Assembly: GCA_016744415.1 (NCBI GenBank)
Contig: JADGEL010000001.1
Span: forward strand, 434,001 to 498,000
Direction: 5' to 3'
Length of the DNA: 64,000 nt
DNA from: Flavobacteriaceae bacterium
GTDB lineage: Bacteria; Bacteroidota; Bacteroidia; Flavobacteriales; Flavobacteriaceae
Shown here: positions 17,360 through 25,659 of the stretch, piece after piece
Numbering within the stretch: position 1 is the stretch's first letter
How the letters are laid out: every line of letters starts with the position of its first letter
Notes under the pieces: model-generated
What the model saw: the letters and a program-made list of their open reading frames with translations, nothing else
Database searches by the model: none
What the model was told of the DNA's origin: nothing
Made by a program: the position numbers and the translations under genes

Positions 17360-18610
17360 TAAATTTTCAATTGAATTATAAATTTTTTCTAATTCTAAAT
17401 CTGTAATTACAAAAGGTGCTAAAATATAAATGGTGTTTCCAAGTGGTCTTAAAAAGATTCCATCATCCATAAAGTGATTAAATATTTTATCTCTTAAATT
17501 TCCATAACGTTCCATTTTTATATTCAAATCTAGAGCAAAAATAATTCCTAATTGTCGCGTGCTTTCAACCTTTGAATGCTGCTTAATTTGTTCATTAAAT
17601 TGCTGATGTGATTGTGTAACGCGTTCAATATTCTGTTGCATTTCATCCGTTTGCAATAACTTCATACTCGCTAAAGCAGCAGTACATGTTAATGGGTTTG
17701 CAGAATAGGTATGGCCATGAAAAAAACCTTTGCCCAACTCATCATCATAAAATGCATCATATATATTTTGAGTACAAGTCGTCAATGCCATTGGAGCAAT
17801 TCCTCCGGTTAATGATTTTGATAAGCACATGACATCGGGTTTGTTTTCTAAATAATCAGAAGCAAAATTTTTCCCTGTTTTCCCAAAACCTGTCATTACT
17901 TCATCTGCAATAGTAACTACTCCAAAAGAATGTGCAATAGCTATTAATTCATCTAACAGTTTTACATCGTACATAAACATTGCTGATGCTCCTTGAACTA
18001 AGGGTTCAAAAATAAAGGCTGCTACATTTTCAGTTTCTAATAATTGTTTGAATTGTTGCTTTACAGCCTCAAAATTTTTAGTATTAGAAACTGGAATTCT
18101 AGCTACATCAATAAAAAACTCTTCAAACGGGCCATTATAAACTGATAAACCGGAAACTGACATCGCACCAAAAGTATCTCCATGAAAACCTCCTTCTAAA
18201 GCAATTATTTTTCCTCTTTTATCATCTTTGTTAAAATGGTATTGCAATGCCATTTTTATGGCAACATCTACAGAGGTAGAGCCATTATCAGAAAAGAAAA
18301 TCTTTTCTTGATTCTTAGGCAAAATATTCATTAGTGCTTCTGATAATTCAATGGCAGGTTTATGGGTAAATCCACTAAATACTACTTGATCTAATTGGTC
18401 TAACTGAGTTTTTACCTTATCTGTAATATATTCATTGCAATGACCGTACATACAGGTGTACCACGATGCTATTCCATCAATATATTCATTCCCCTTATCA
18501 TCTGTTAACACACATCCTTTTGCTTTAGTTATTGCCAAATGATTTGGATGTAATTTGTGCTGTGTTAATGGATGCCACAGGTGTTTTTTATCTCTTTCTT
18601 GTAGGTTCAT
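17345..18610 (-). CDS. bioA: Adenosylmethionine-8-amino-7-oxononanoate aminotransferase
   Basis: PLP-dependent class III aminotransferase of 421 residues that converts 8-amino-7-oxononanoate to 7,8-diaminopelargonate with SAM as amino donor. The Schiff-base lysine is K265 (CLSKSLTGG) and the cofactor Asp is D236 (IADEVMTGFG). The N-terminal WHPLTQH and ASWYTCMYGH segments are BioA-specific. Its start overlaps the bioD stop by 4 bases (ATGA), showing translational coupling in a bioF-bioD-bioA operon. Confidence 0.97.
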   Translation of the reverse strand: MNLQERDKKHLWHPLTQHKLHPNHLAITKAKGCVLTDDKGNEYIDGIASWYTCMYGHCNEYITDKVKTQLDQLDQVVFSGFTHKPAIELSEALMNILPKNQEKIFFSDNGSTSVDVAIKMALQYHFNKDDKRGKIIALEGGFHGDTFGAMSVSGLSVYNGPFEEFFIDVARIPVSNTKNFEAVKQQFKQLLETENVAAFIFEPLVQGASAMFMYDVKLLDELIAIAHSFGVVTIADEVMTGFGKTGKNFASDYLENKPDVMCLSKSLTGGIAPMALTTCTQNIYDAFYDDELGKGFFHGHTYSANPLTCTAALASMKLLQTDEMQQNIERVTQSHQQFNEQIKQHSKVESTRQLGIIFALDLNIKMERYGNLRDKIFNHFMDDGIFLRPLGNTIYILAPFVITDLELEKIYNSIENLLDTL

Positions 18611-19224
18611 ATAAACTTATCTCTAAACAATTCAGCATATTTTTTTATTACTTGTCTGTCAAATATTTCTTCCTCATTAATTCGACCAATAACATTAACT
18701 CTTGTCATTTTTTGAATAATTTCTTCCGTTGTTTTATGCTCATTTCCGCTATAAATAATAGCTACATCAAATCCTTTCTGTTGTAATAATTTGATGGTTA
18801 ACAGTGTGTGGTTAATACTTCCTAAGTAATGTCTAGACACTACAATTACTTTATAATCTGACTTGATAATATCTAAAACAGTTTGAGAATTGTTAATTGG
18901 AACTAACAATCCTCCTGCACCTTCAATCACCAAGTTGTTGTTAGTTATTGGCTCTTTAATATTGTCTAATATAATTTCGATTTCATCAATATCAGCTGAT
19001 GCATGTGGACTCATAGGAGTTTTAAGTGCGTACGAATTTGGATGAAACTCTGAAATAGAATTAGACACCATTTCCTTCACTTTTTTTGTATCACAATTTT
19101 CTAATTCTCCCGCTTGTATTGGTTTCCAATAATCAGCATTTAAAGCTTCAACCAATATTGCAGATGCAATGGTTTTACCAACATCTGTTGAGATTCCTGT
19201 GATAAAGTATTTTTGTTTTGTCAT
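18607..19224 (-). CDS. bioD: Dethiobiotin synthetase
   Basis: ATP-dependent carboxylase of 205 residues that closes the ureido ring of dethiobiotin. The P-loop variant GISTDVGKT is at residues 10-18 and the conserved EGAGGLLVPI follows later. The ATG at 19224 is preferred because the 19-residue extension possible from 19281 is encoded by a REP-like repeat (its translation includes RLLRRDASRND) and is not part of the family. Its 3' end overlaps bioA by 4 bases. Confidence 0.93.
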   Translation of the reverse strand: MTKQKYFITGISTDVGKTIASAILVEALNADYWKPIQAGELENCDTKKVKEMVSNSISEFHPNSYALKTPMSPHASADIDEIEIILDNIKEPITNNNLVIEGAGGLLVPINNSQTVLDIIKSDYKVIVVSRHYLGSINHTLLTIKLLQQKGFDVAIIYSGNEHKTTEEIIQKMTRVNVIGRINEEEIFDRQVIKKYAELFRDKFI

Positions 19225-19296
19225 GTCGTTACGAGAAGCATCGCGACGAAGTAGTCTTTTATTTGAAGCAAATTGCTTCACTTCGCTCGCAATGAT
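19222..19296. repeat. REP-like element between bioF and bioD
   Basis: On the minus strand the element begins CATTGCGAGCGAAGTGAAGC, has an AT-rich centre, and ends with CTTCGTCGCGATGCTTCTCG then TAACGACATG, an imperfect inverted repeat of a type widespread in flavobacterial genomes. The bioD ATG lies at its very edge. Confidence 0.7.
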
Positions 19297-19298
19297 GT

Positions 19299-20450
19299 TT
19301 AATGTACAAAAGTAGTAAGTAACTTTAACACCTCATCAATTTCTTGTTCCGAATTATACGTATGTAAACAAATTCGCAATCGTTCTTGTCCTTCAGAGAC
19401 TGTAGGTGATAATATAGGCTTTAGATCAAATCCCTTTTCTTGTAATTTTTTAGCAATTGATTTGACACTTTCATTTCCAGGGATAACACAACAGTGAATA
19501 GCAGAATTGCTTTCAATAAAATTTAGTAGATCATTATTGGTTGATAATTGTTGATTGAAATATTGAATATTGTCTTGAAGTTTTTCTTGTTGAGATTCTT
19601 CACTATCGTTCAGAATGACAAGTTCTTCAAAAGCTATTTTTATAGTTGCCAATGCATGTGGCGGTAAAGCAGTTGTATAAATAAAACTTCGTGCAAAATT
19701 AACGAGATAGTTTTTTAACTGATCAGAACCTAAAATTGCCGCTCCATGACAGCCCATGGCTTTTCCAAAAGTTACAATAGTTGCAAAAACTTCCTTTTCT
19801 AAATTCAGTTCTTTTACAAGTCCACAACCGTTTTTCCCAAGAACTCCAACAGCATGAGCTTCATCAACAATTAAGTGAGCAGTATATTTTTTGCAAAGCC
19901 GAGATAGTTCCAATAGATCTGGAGAATCACCATCCATAGAAAATACGGATTCGGTGGCAATAAATATTTCAGCGTCATGCTGAACTCGTTTAAGAATCTC
20001 ATCAAGAGCGTTTATATCATTATGCTTAAAACTGTAGGCTTTGGCATTTGATAATCGAATTCCATCACGGATAGAAGCATGAATATATTCATCATATAAA
20101 ATAACATCACCACGTTGTGGGATTGAAGAAAATAATCCGATATTGGCATCGTAGCCCGAATTAAAAAGTAAGGCTGCTTTTGAATTAAAAAAGGCAGCTA
20201 TTTGTTGTTCAATTTTTTCATGTAAATTGTAATTTCCCGATAATAACCGTGATCCTGTTGCTCCGTTTTGTTGTAAATTATTTTCGATTAAATACTGATG
20301 TGCTTTTTCAAAAATCTCCTTTGATTTTGAAAAACCTAAATAATCATTCGAAGAAAAATCAACCAAATTATTTTGAGATGAAAGTTTCCGTAAAGAGTTT
20401 GTTGTAACCCTTTCTATTAGTTTATTGTTTAGTTTATCAGGAAAATTCAT
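19299..20450 (-). CDS. bioF: 8-amino-7-oxononanoate synthase
   Basis: PLP-dependent alpha-oxoamine synthase of 383 residues that condenses pimeloyl-ACP/CoA with L-alanine, the first committed biotin step. The PLP lysine is K230 (VTFGKAMGCHG), D196-E-A-H199 matches the cofactor-binding DEAH, and FSSNDYLG is at 32-39. Overall length equals that of E. coli BioF. Two internal segments, about residues 150-161 and 278-287, are encoded by DNA that closely matches dispersed REP-like repeats, in frame and without changing protein length. It heads the bioF-bioD-bioA operon and appears to have an almost leaderless mRNA. Confidence 0.95.
   Translation of the reverse strand: MNFPDKLNNKLIERVTTNSLRKLSSQNNLVDFSSNDYLGFSKSKEIFEKAHQYLIENNLQQNGATGSRLLSGNYNLHEKIEQQIAAFFNSKAALLFNSGYDANIGLFSSIPQRGDVILYDEYIHASIRDGIRLSNAKAYSFKHNDINALDEILKRVQHDAEIFIATESVFSMDGDSPDLLELSRLCKKYTAHLIVDEAHAVGVLGKNGCGLVKELNLEKEVFATIVTFGKAMGCHGAAILGSDQLKNYLVNFARSFIYTTALPPHALATIKIAFEELVILNDSEESQQEKLQDNIQYFNQQLSTNNDLLNFIESNSAIHCCVIPGNESVKSIAKKLQEKGFDLKPILSPTVSEGQERLRICLHTYNSEQEIDEVLKLLTTFVH
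19591..19620. repeat. REP-like repeat inside the bioF coding sequence (3' copy)
   Basis: TGAGATTCTTCACTATCGTT plus CAGAATGACA closely matches a short repeat common in flavobacterial intergenic DNA. Here it is translated on the minus strand as part of ILNDSEESQ in BioF. A related half-element is at 38166-38192. Confidence 0.65.
19972..20003. repeat. REP-like repeat inside the bioF coding sequence (5' copy)
   Basis: The plus-strand sequence around GCGTCATGCTGAACTCGTTT resembles another frequent flavobacterial repeat (GTCATGCTGAACTTGTTTCAGCATCTC type, from memory). It is translated in frame in BioF as DEILKRVQHDAE. Confidence 0.5.
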
Positions 20451-20454
20451 TCTT

Positions 20455-20462
20455 CAAAAATA
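20455..20462 (-). promoter_or_regulatory. -7 element of bioF, predicting a near-leaderless mRNA
   Basis: Minus-strand TATTTTTG is followed by only AAGA before the bioF ATG, so transcription should start at or within a base or two of the start codon. Confidence 0.5.
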
Positions 20463-20507
20463 CATATAAAAACGAAAGGGGTAAGAATATTTTATACCTT
20501 TACTCAC

Positions 20508-21770
20508 ATGTATGCCCTTGTTGATTGTAATAATTTTTATGCGTCTTGTGAGCGAGTTTTTAAACCACAATTACGCCATAAACCCATCGCTATTTTATCT
20601 AATAATGATGGCTGTGTCATCTCGCGTAGTGATGAAGCAAAATCTCTTGGATTACCAATGGGAGCTCCTGCTTTTAAGTATAAAACCTTTTTTAAAGAAC
20701 ATGGTATTCATGTGTTTTCTTCTAACTACCCACTATATGGAGATATGAGTAGTAGGGTTATGAATATTCTTGAACAATTTACACCTGATATCGAAATTTA
20801 CAGTATCGATGAAGCCTTTTTAGAGTTTAAAGGGTTTGAAAATTACGCAATGAAAAAGTATGGAATTGAGATGCAGCGTCGAATTTTAAAATGGACTGGG
20901 ATTCCGACAAGTGTGGGAATAGCACCTACCAAAGCATTGGCAAAAGCAGCAAATAAGATTGCGCGAAAATTCCCAAAAGAAACAAATAATGTCTTTGTAA
21001 TTTTTACCGATGAAGAACGTATAAAGGCATTAAAATGGGCGTCCATAGAATCTGTTTGGGGCATTGGTCGCCGCCTTTCAAAACGATTAAAAGCACAAGG
21101 GGTTAAAACTGCCTATGATTTTACACAGCTTTCGGATAGTTGGGTACGAGGTAATTTTTCTATTACAGAGCTAAATCTAAAAAAAGATTTAGAAGGAATT
21201 AAAACTTTAGAATTAGAGGATGCCAATATCCGTAAAAAGGCCATTGCTACTACACGAAGTTTTGAAACTACTTTTTCTGATATCGATAATATTAAAGAAC
21301 GTGTTTCAACCTTTGCAACAAATTGTGCTGAGAAATTAAGGCGACAAAATTCCTTATGCAATATGATTATTGTTTTATTGGGTAGTGACAGACATAAAAA
21401 ATGGGCTGCGCAACACAGAACTTCCATTCATGTTGTGCTACCTTATCCTACAGATTCTTCTTTGGTTATTTCTAAGTATGCGGTGAAAGCTGTTTCATCA
21501 ATCTTTAAAAAAGGGATTAAATACAAGCGTGCAGGTGTTATTGTCACAGGGTTGGTACCAAATGATAATCATCAATTACCTTTGTTTGATAGCCAAGACC
21601 CAAAACATAAATCACTAATGAGCACTGTTGATAGTATAAACCATAAGCTAGGTGATTATAAAATTAAGTTGGCGAATCAAGATTTAGAACGTACATGGAA
21701 AATGCATCAAAAACATTTGTCATCTAGATATACTACTAATATTGATGAGTTGTTAGTTGTGAGTTCGTAG
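20508..21770 (+). CDS. umuC: Y-family DNA polymerase V catalytic subunit, UmuC-like
   Basis: Error-prone translesion polymerase of 420 residues, the normal UmuC length. Catalytic carboxylates are D6 (VDCNNFYASCERVF) and the D101-E102 pair in YSIDEAFLEF. The little-finger region and C-terminal DUF4113-like tail (LASQDLERTW-type, here LANQDLERTWKMHQKHLSSRYTT, shown in parts) are present. The usual upstream partner umuD is absent: bioF is divergent immediately upstream. It could use a umuD elsewhere or work alone. TACCTTTA ends 5 bases before the ATG, suggesting a near-leaderless mRNA. No LexA-like palindrome was recognised. Confidence 0.9.
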   Translation: MYALVDCNNFYASCERVFKPQLRHKPIAILSNNDGCVISRSDEAKSLGLPMGAPAFKYKTFFKEHGIHVFSSNYPLYGDMSSRVMNILEQFTPDIEIYSIDEAFLEFKGFENYAMKKYGIEMQRRILKWTGIPTSVGIAPTKALAKAANKIARKFPKETNNVFVIFTDEERIKALKWASIESVWGIGRRLSKRLKAQGVKTAYDFTQLSDSWVRGNFSITELNLKKDLEGIKTLELEDANIRKKAIATTRSFETTFSDIDNIKERVSTFATNCAEKLRRQNSLCNMIIVLLGSDRHKKWAAQHRTSIHVVLPYPTDSSLVISKYAVKAVSSIFKKGIKYKRAGVIVTGLVPNDNHQLPLFDSQDPKHKSLMSTVDSINHKLGDYKIKLANQDLERTWKMHQKHLSSRYTTNIDELLVVSS

Positions 21771-21789
21771 AAATTACAAGTTAAAAGCA

Positions 21790-21948
21790 TTAATCTCGAT
21801 AATCATCGAGACCAAGTCCTAAATTTAGAAAATGTGGCAGACTTTTTATTTGTAAACAAATTACTTCTCCATCTGCTGTGTATCGCAAAGACCTAATTAA
21901 TTTATATTTCTCGCTCGCCTCGAGAGAGGGCAATGGTAAATATGTACA
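21790..21948 (-). pseudogene. Open in-frame extension after the sugar-transferase stop; possible gene remnant
   Basis: Immediately after the sugar-transferase TAA, the same frame stays open for 52 codons and ends at TAA (21790-21792). The translation contains KYKLIRSLRYTADGEV and a later NLGLGLDDYRD, which looks protein-like, but there is no ATG start. It may be the tail of a lost gene or chance. Confidence 0.2.
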
Positions 21949-23301
21949 TTAATACGCTTTTTCTTCACCTTTTAAAGCGTTAAACACCGTTTGTACAATT
22001 ATCTTAATATCTAATATAAAAGACCAATTATTAATATAGAAAATATCCATACGGACACGGTTGTTCATATCGCTATTAGTTTCAATTTCGCCTCTCAAAC
22101 CTCTTACTTGCGCCAACCCAGTTACCCCAGGTTTAACTAAATTGCGCATAAAATATTTGTCTACTACTTGCGCATATTTAATCGACTGGCTCGTCATATG
22201 TGGTCTTGGGCCAACAACACTCATATCACCCATTAAAACATTAATAAATTGTGGTAATTCATCAATACTAGTTTTACGAATAAATTTCCCTATTCTAGTA
22301 ACACGCATATCTCCCTTTGTTGCTTGTATTTTATGAGCGTCTTTATTCATCCCCATAGAACGAAATTTATAGCATTCAAAATGTTTACCGTTGAGTCCGT
22401 CACGATCTTGTCTAAAAATTACAGGCCCCTTTGATTCTAACTTAATTAAAATAAATAAAATAACACTAATCCAAGAAAGCACAAATACAATGAGTAGAGT
22501 TGAAAATACAATATCAAATAAACGCTTGGAGTATTTGATAATAGGGTCATCAAAAGGTAATTTCCTCATCGATAAAACAGGAATATAATCATAATATTCT
22601 AAGACCATCCCTTTACTAAATACTCCTTTTGAATCTGGAATTAGCTTTACAACTTTATTGTGTGTATTGCCAAAATCAATCATTTTTTTTAGCTCTTCTT
22701 CTGAAAACTCAGAAATGGAACAGTAAATTTCATCTACATTATTTGATAAAATGAAATCAATACTTTCTGTGATGCTCCCTAAATATTCTTTTCCGTGTTG
22801 ATACTTGTCAGAAAAATATCCTAAGAGCTTGTATCCTAAATATGTTCGTTCATGAAATAAAGTTGCAATAGATTCTAAGGATTGGTTTCCGCCAATAATC
22901 ACAACCGACCTAAAATTACGACCGCTATCTCGGTAACGCCTCAAAAAATAAACAAATATAATTTTGAATAAAATAAGTGAGCTAAAAACAACAGCAAGTA
23001 AAATTGTTTGGTTCTGAACAGTAGTTCCTTCTTGAAACAAACTGAAATAAGCAAAATAAGCAAGGAAGAAAATTCCGAGTTGAATGATCAGTAAAGAAAC
23101 TACCTTGGTTAACTTTGTATATCTGTATACGCGGTAAAATTTGGTGTAAAAAGCAATTAATAACCACCCAAAATTGATGTAAATTAGATAGGTGAGATCA
23201 TTATAAACCTCACTTGAAAACAAGAACATGGAGATGTTGATAATCAATAAATCAACAACTATTGAAATAGGTATTAAATATGTAGAGTATCTTTTTTGCA
23301 A
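21949..23301 (-). CDS. Polyprenyl-phosphate sugar-1-phosphate transferase (initiating enzyme, WcaJ/WbaP type)
   Basis: Membrane enzyme of 450 residues that starts polysaccharide repeat-unit assembly by moving a sugar-1-phosphate onto undecaprenyl phosphate. It has four or five N-terminal membrane helices (about 8-125), a central Rossmann-like domain (about 130-250), another helix (FSTLLIVFVLSWISVILF), and the catalytic C-terminal domain with FRQDRDGLNGKHFECYKFRSM and SIDELPQFINVLMGDMSVVGPRPH. It is the last gene of the polysaccharide cluster in transcription order and has its own -7 element. The sugar is probably glucose or galactose, but this cannot be read from sequence. Confidence 0.92.
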   Translation of the reverse strand: MQKRYSTYLIPISIVVDLLIINISMFLFSSEVYNDLTYLIYINFGWLLIAFYTKFYRVYRYTKLTKVVSLLIIQLGIFFLAYFAYFSLFQEGTTVQNQTILLAVVFSSLILFKIIFVYFLRRYRDSGRNFRSVVIIGGNQSLESIATLFHERTYLGYKLLGYFSDKYQHGKEYLGSITESIDFILSNNVDEIYCSISEFSEEELKKMIDFGNTHNKVVKLIPDSKGVFSKGMVLEYYDYIPVLSMRKLPFDDPIIKYSKRLFDIVFSTLLIVFVLSWISVILFILIKLESKGPVIFRQDRDGLNGKHFECYKFRSMGMNKDAHKIQATKGDMRVTRIGKFIRKTSIDELPQFINVLMGDMSVVGPRPHMTSQSIKYAQVVDKYFMRNLVKPGVTGLAQVRGLRGEIETNSDMNNRVRMDIFYINNWSFILDIKIIVQTVFNALKGEEKAY

Positions 23302-23316
23302 GTTGCTACTTTAATT

Positions 23317-23324
23317 CAAAGATA
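23317..23324 (-). promoter_or_regulatory. -7 element of the initiating sugar transferase gene
   Basis: Minus-strand TATCTTTG exactly matches TAnnTTTG in the 61-base gap before the gene, giving a leader of about 12 bases. Confidence 0.45.
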
Positions 23325-23362
23325 AGGAGTTTTTGAAAATTGTTGTAGATTTAAACTTATAA

Positions 23363-24568
23363 TTATTCTAATTTATTTATAAAATCATTTAATACTTTTT
23401 CTTTGGAATATTTATCAATAACAAATTTCTGTGCATTTACTCCTAACTGTTTACATAACAAAGGGTTCTCTTGTAAGTTTAATACACATTTTACTATTTC
23501 ATCTTCTGAGATCCCATCAAAAAAATAGCCTCCTTCAGACTCTTTATATACTGTAGCAACTTCAGAATTTAAATTTCCTGTAACGATAGATGGTTTGGCG
23601 CTCCCCATCATGCCTAATAATTTGGAAGGCATTACGGTATCTATCACATCGTTTTTTTGAAATAAAATATGTAAATCCGTACTTGATAGTAGTTGTGATA
23701 ATTCTTTATATGGAACTAAATTGTAATGCTTTACAAAATCATATTGTTTTATCTGCTCTAAAATTTTGTTTTTTTCTGCACCCTCTCCAACAATAACGAC
23801 TTCTATATTAGGAATCAACTTTAATTTTTCTAATATCTTAAAAAAGAAATCCCAATCCTGTTTTACACCTATGTTTCCTGAATATAAAATCTTAAATTTA
23901 TCAGATTTTAAATATGGGTGTTTTTCTTTACTATCAATATTAAATAAAGAGACATCTATCCAATTGGTAAGATAGTAAGTTGGAACTATTGTTTTTTCTT
24001 TAAGCTTATTCAACATTCCATAACTTATTGTAGAAACAATATCTGCTTTTTTCAAAACCTTTTTCTCAATCCACTGTAAACCATTAATGATTACTTTTTT
24101 ATTGCCGCTTAACAACCCTGAATCTATAGCCGCATCAAATTCAAAATCTTGAATATGTACCCATAGTTTAGATTTATATCTCACTTTCAACAACCAGCCT
24201 AAAAAAACTGAAGTCGTAAATGGAATTATAGAAATAACAACACTTGGGTTATCAACCTTAAAAAGGTTTATAAAATTGCCACATGTAAAACTAAGCATGT
24301 GGATAATCCGTTTAAAAAAAGTTGGATTTTTTGGAACATACTGCTTGCTTCGATAAACTTTGACCCCATTAATTGTTTCTTTTACTAAATAACTTTTATG
24401 CTTATAATTATCTCTTATTTCCCATTGTGGGTAATAAGGGAAACCCGTGATTACTGAAACATCATATCCTTTAGATACTAAAAATTCCGCTTTTTGTGTA
24501 GTATATAATCCAATAGCACTATCTTCTGGATAGTAATTGATACCAATAATTGTGATATTTTTATTCAA
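23363..24568 (-). CDS. WcaI-like glycosyltransferase, GT4 family
   Basis: Cytoplasmic GT-B glycosyltransferase of 401 residues. The N-terminus (ITIIGINYYPEDSAIGLYTT...ITGFPYYPQWEI) closely follows the colanic-acid enzyme WcaI and related WbuB-type enzymes. The C-terminal donor-binding half has ILYSGNIGVKQDWDF and IVGEGAEKNKIL, with the E-x7-E region replaced by LLGMMGSAKPSIV. It should add one sugar during repeat-unit assembly. Its start overlaps the stop of the next upstream GT4 gene by 4 bases, so the three glycosyltransferases are translationally coupled. Confidence 0.88.
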   Translation of the reverse strand: MNKNITIIGINYYPEDSAIGLYTTQKAEFLVSKGYDVSVITGFPYYPQWEIRDNYKHKSYLVKETINGVKVYRSKQYVPKNPTFFKRIIHMLSFTCGNFINLFKVDNPSVVISIIPFTTSVFLGWLLKVRYKSKLWVHIQDFEFDAAIDSGLLSGNKKVIINGLQWIEKKVLKKADIVSTISYGMLNKLKEKTIVPTYYLTNWIDVSLFNIDSKEKHPYLKSDKFKILYSGNIGVKQDWDFFFKILEKLKLIPNIEVVIVGEGAEKNKILEQIKQYDFVKHYNLVPYKELSQLLSSTDLHILFQKNDVIDTVMPSKLLGMMGSAKPSIVTGNLNSEVATVYKESEGGYFFDGISEDEIVKCVLNLQENPLLCKQLGVNAQKFVIDKYSKEKVLNDFINKLE

Positions 24569-25659
24569 AATTTAAATACTCTTTCTAAATTAGAAATATA
24601 ATTTTTACTCGAATAAGTACTTATAGAGTAAAGGTAATTTTCGGACAAAATTTGATTAAATTTATCTTTTTTTCTTAAAACTAATTCAAGTTTGTTAACA
24701 ATATCATGAGGGTTTTTTTTCTCAATATAAAGACCATTCTTAATAGAAAAAATATCAGGTATTCCAGCATGTTTTGTTGTTAATATTAAGTTACCAGTAG
24801 CCATAGCTTCAATAATTGAAATTGGCTGCCCTTCCATACTATAATATGTTGGAAATACAAAAACATTACCCCAAAGCAACATTTCTTTCTTTTCATCACC
24901 CTTAACAATCCCTAAATAGTCAGCGTCTGGTAAATCTACAAAATAACCGTTTATTTTTTCTTTTAATTTATCGTCAATATGGCCAGCAATTTTAGCTTTA
25001 TATTTGAACCCTTTTTTTGTTAAAATCTTTAAAGATTCTAACAAATCAATAATCCCCTTTTCTTCCATTAAGTTACTTAAAAAAACTATCTTAAGATCTG
25101 CAATTTCTTTAATTTTTATTTTCCTTTCTATATCCTCAACTATATAATCTTCTACAAAATTATGAATAATACTAATATTCTTTTCTTTTAAAAAAGGTGT
25201 TAAATTTGGAACTAAAGATTTTGAAAGTACAATTCCTTTATCTGCCAAACTTAAAATAGTCTTCATTACTATTCTTTGTGCTTTATTAGAATTTTTATAC
25301 GAATTTTTCAAATAATTTCCATGAATATGAATTACAATTTTTTTTCTAAATACTTTAGCAAAAAGCATTATAAATGAATATTTTAATATTCCGAAAAATG
25401 TCTGTCCTGGAGTAATATAAATTATATTTGATAAGAAAATTTTGTGTGTCTGAAAATTAAACTTAATCGAGCTTATTGTTTTTTTTAGAGAAAATGCTCC
25501 AACATTTTCATCAAAAAAAGAAAGAGATGAGTTAATTAAATCAACAGAATATCCTTTTTCTTTAAACCCTTCATAGGCCGTCAAATTTGCAATGCTGTTT
25601 CCAGTTATTGGGTCGGGAAATGGTCCAACAAAGAGAATTTTAATTTTTGATTTCCTCAT
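24565..25659 (-). CDS. Glycosyltransferase, GT4 family
   Basis: GT-B fold enzyme of 364 residues. The N-terminal domain begins KILFVGPFPDPITGNSIANL, and the donor site includes IVFLSNLMEEKGIIDLLES and the nucleotide-sugar motif VFPTYYSMEGQPISIIEAMATGNLILTT, where E-x7-E spans the conserved EGQPISIIE. It adds a sugar to the lipid-linked repeat unit. It overlaps both neighbours by 4 bases (ATGA-type junctions), consistent with a tightly coupled operon. Linkage and sugar are unknown. Confidence 0.88.
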   Translation of the reverse strand: MRKSKIKILFVGPFPDPITGNSIANLTAYEGFKEKGYSVDLINSSLSFFDENVGAFSLKKTISSIKFNFQTHKIFLSNIIYITPGQTFFGILKYSFIMLFAKVFRKKIVIHIHGNYLKNSYKNSNKAQRIVMKTILSLADKGIVLSKSLVPNLTPFLKEKNISIIHNFVEDYIVEDIERKIKIKEIADLKIVFLSNLMEEKGIIDLLESLKILTKKGFKYKAKIAGHIDDKLKEKINGYFVDLPDADYLGIVKGDEKKEMLLWGNVFVFPTYYSMEGQPISIIEAMATGNLILTTKHAGIPDIFSIKNGLYIEKKNPHDIVNKLELVLRKKDKFNQILSENYLYSISTYSSKNYISNLERVFKF

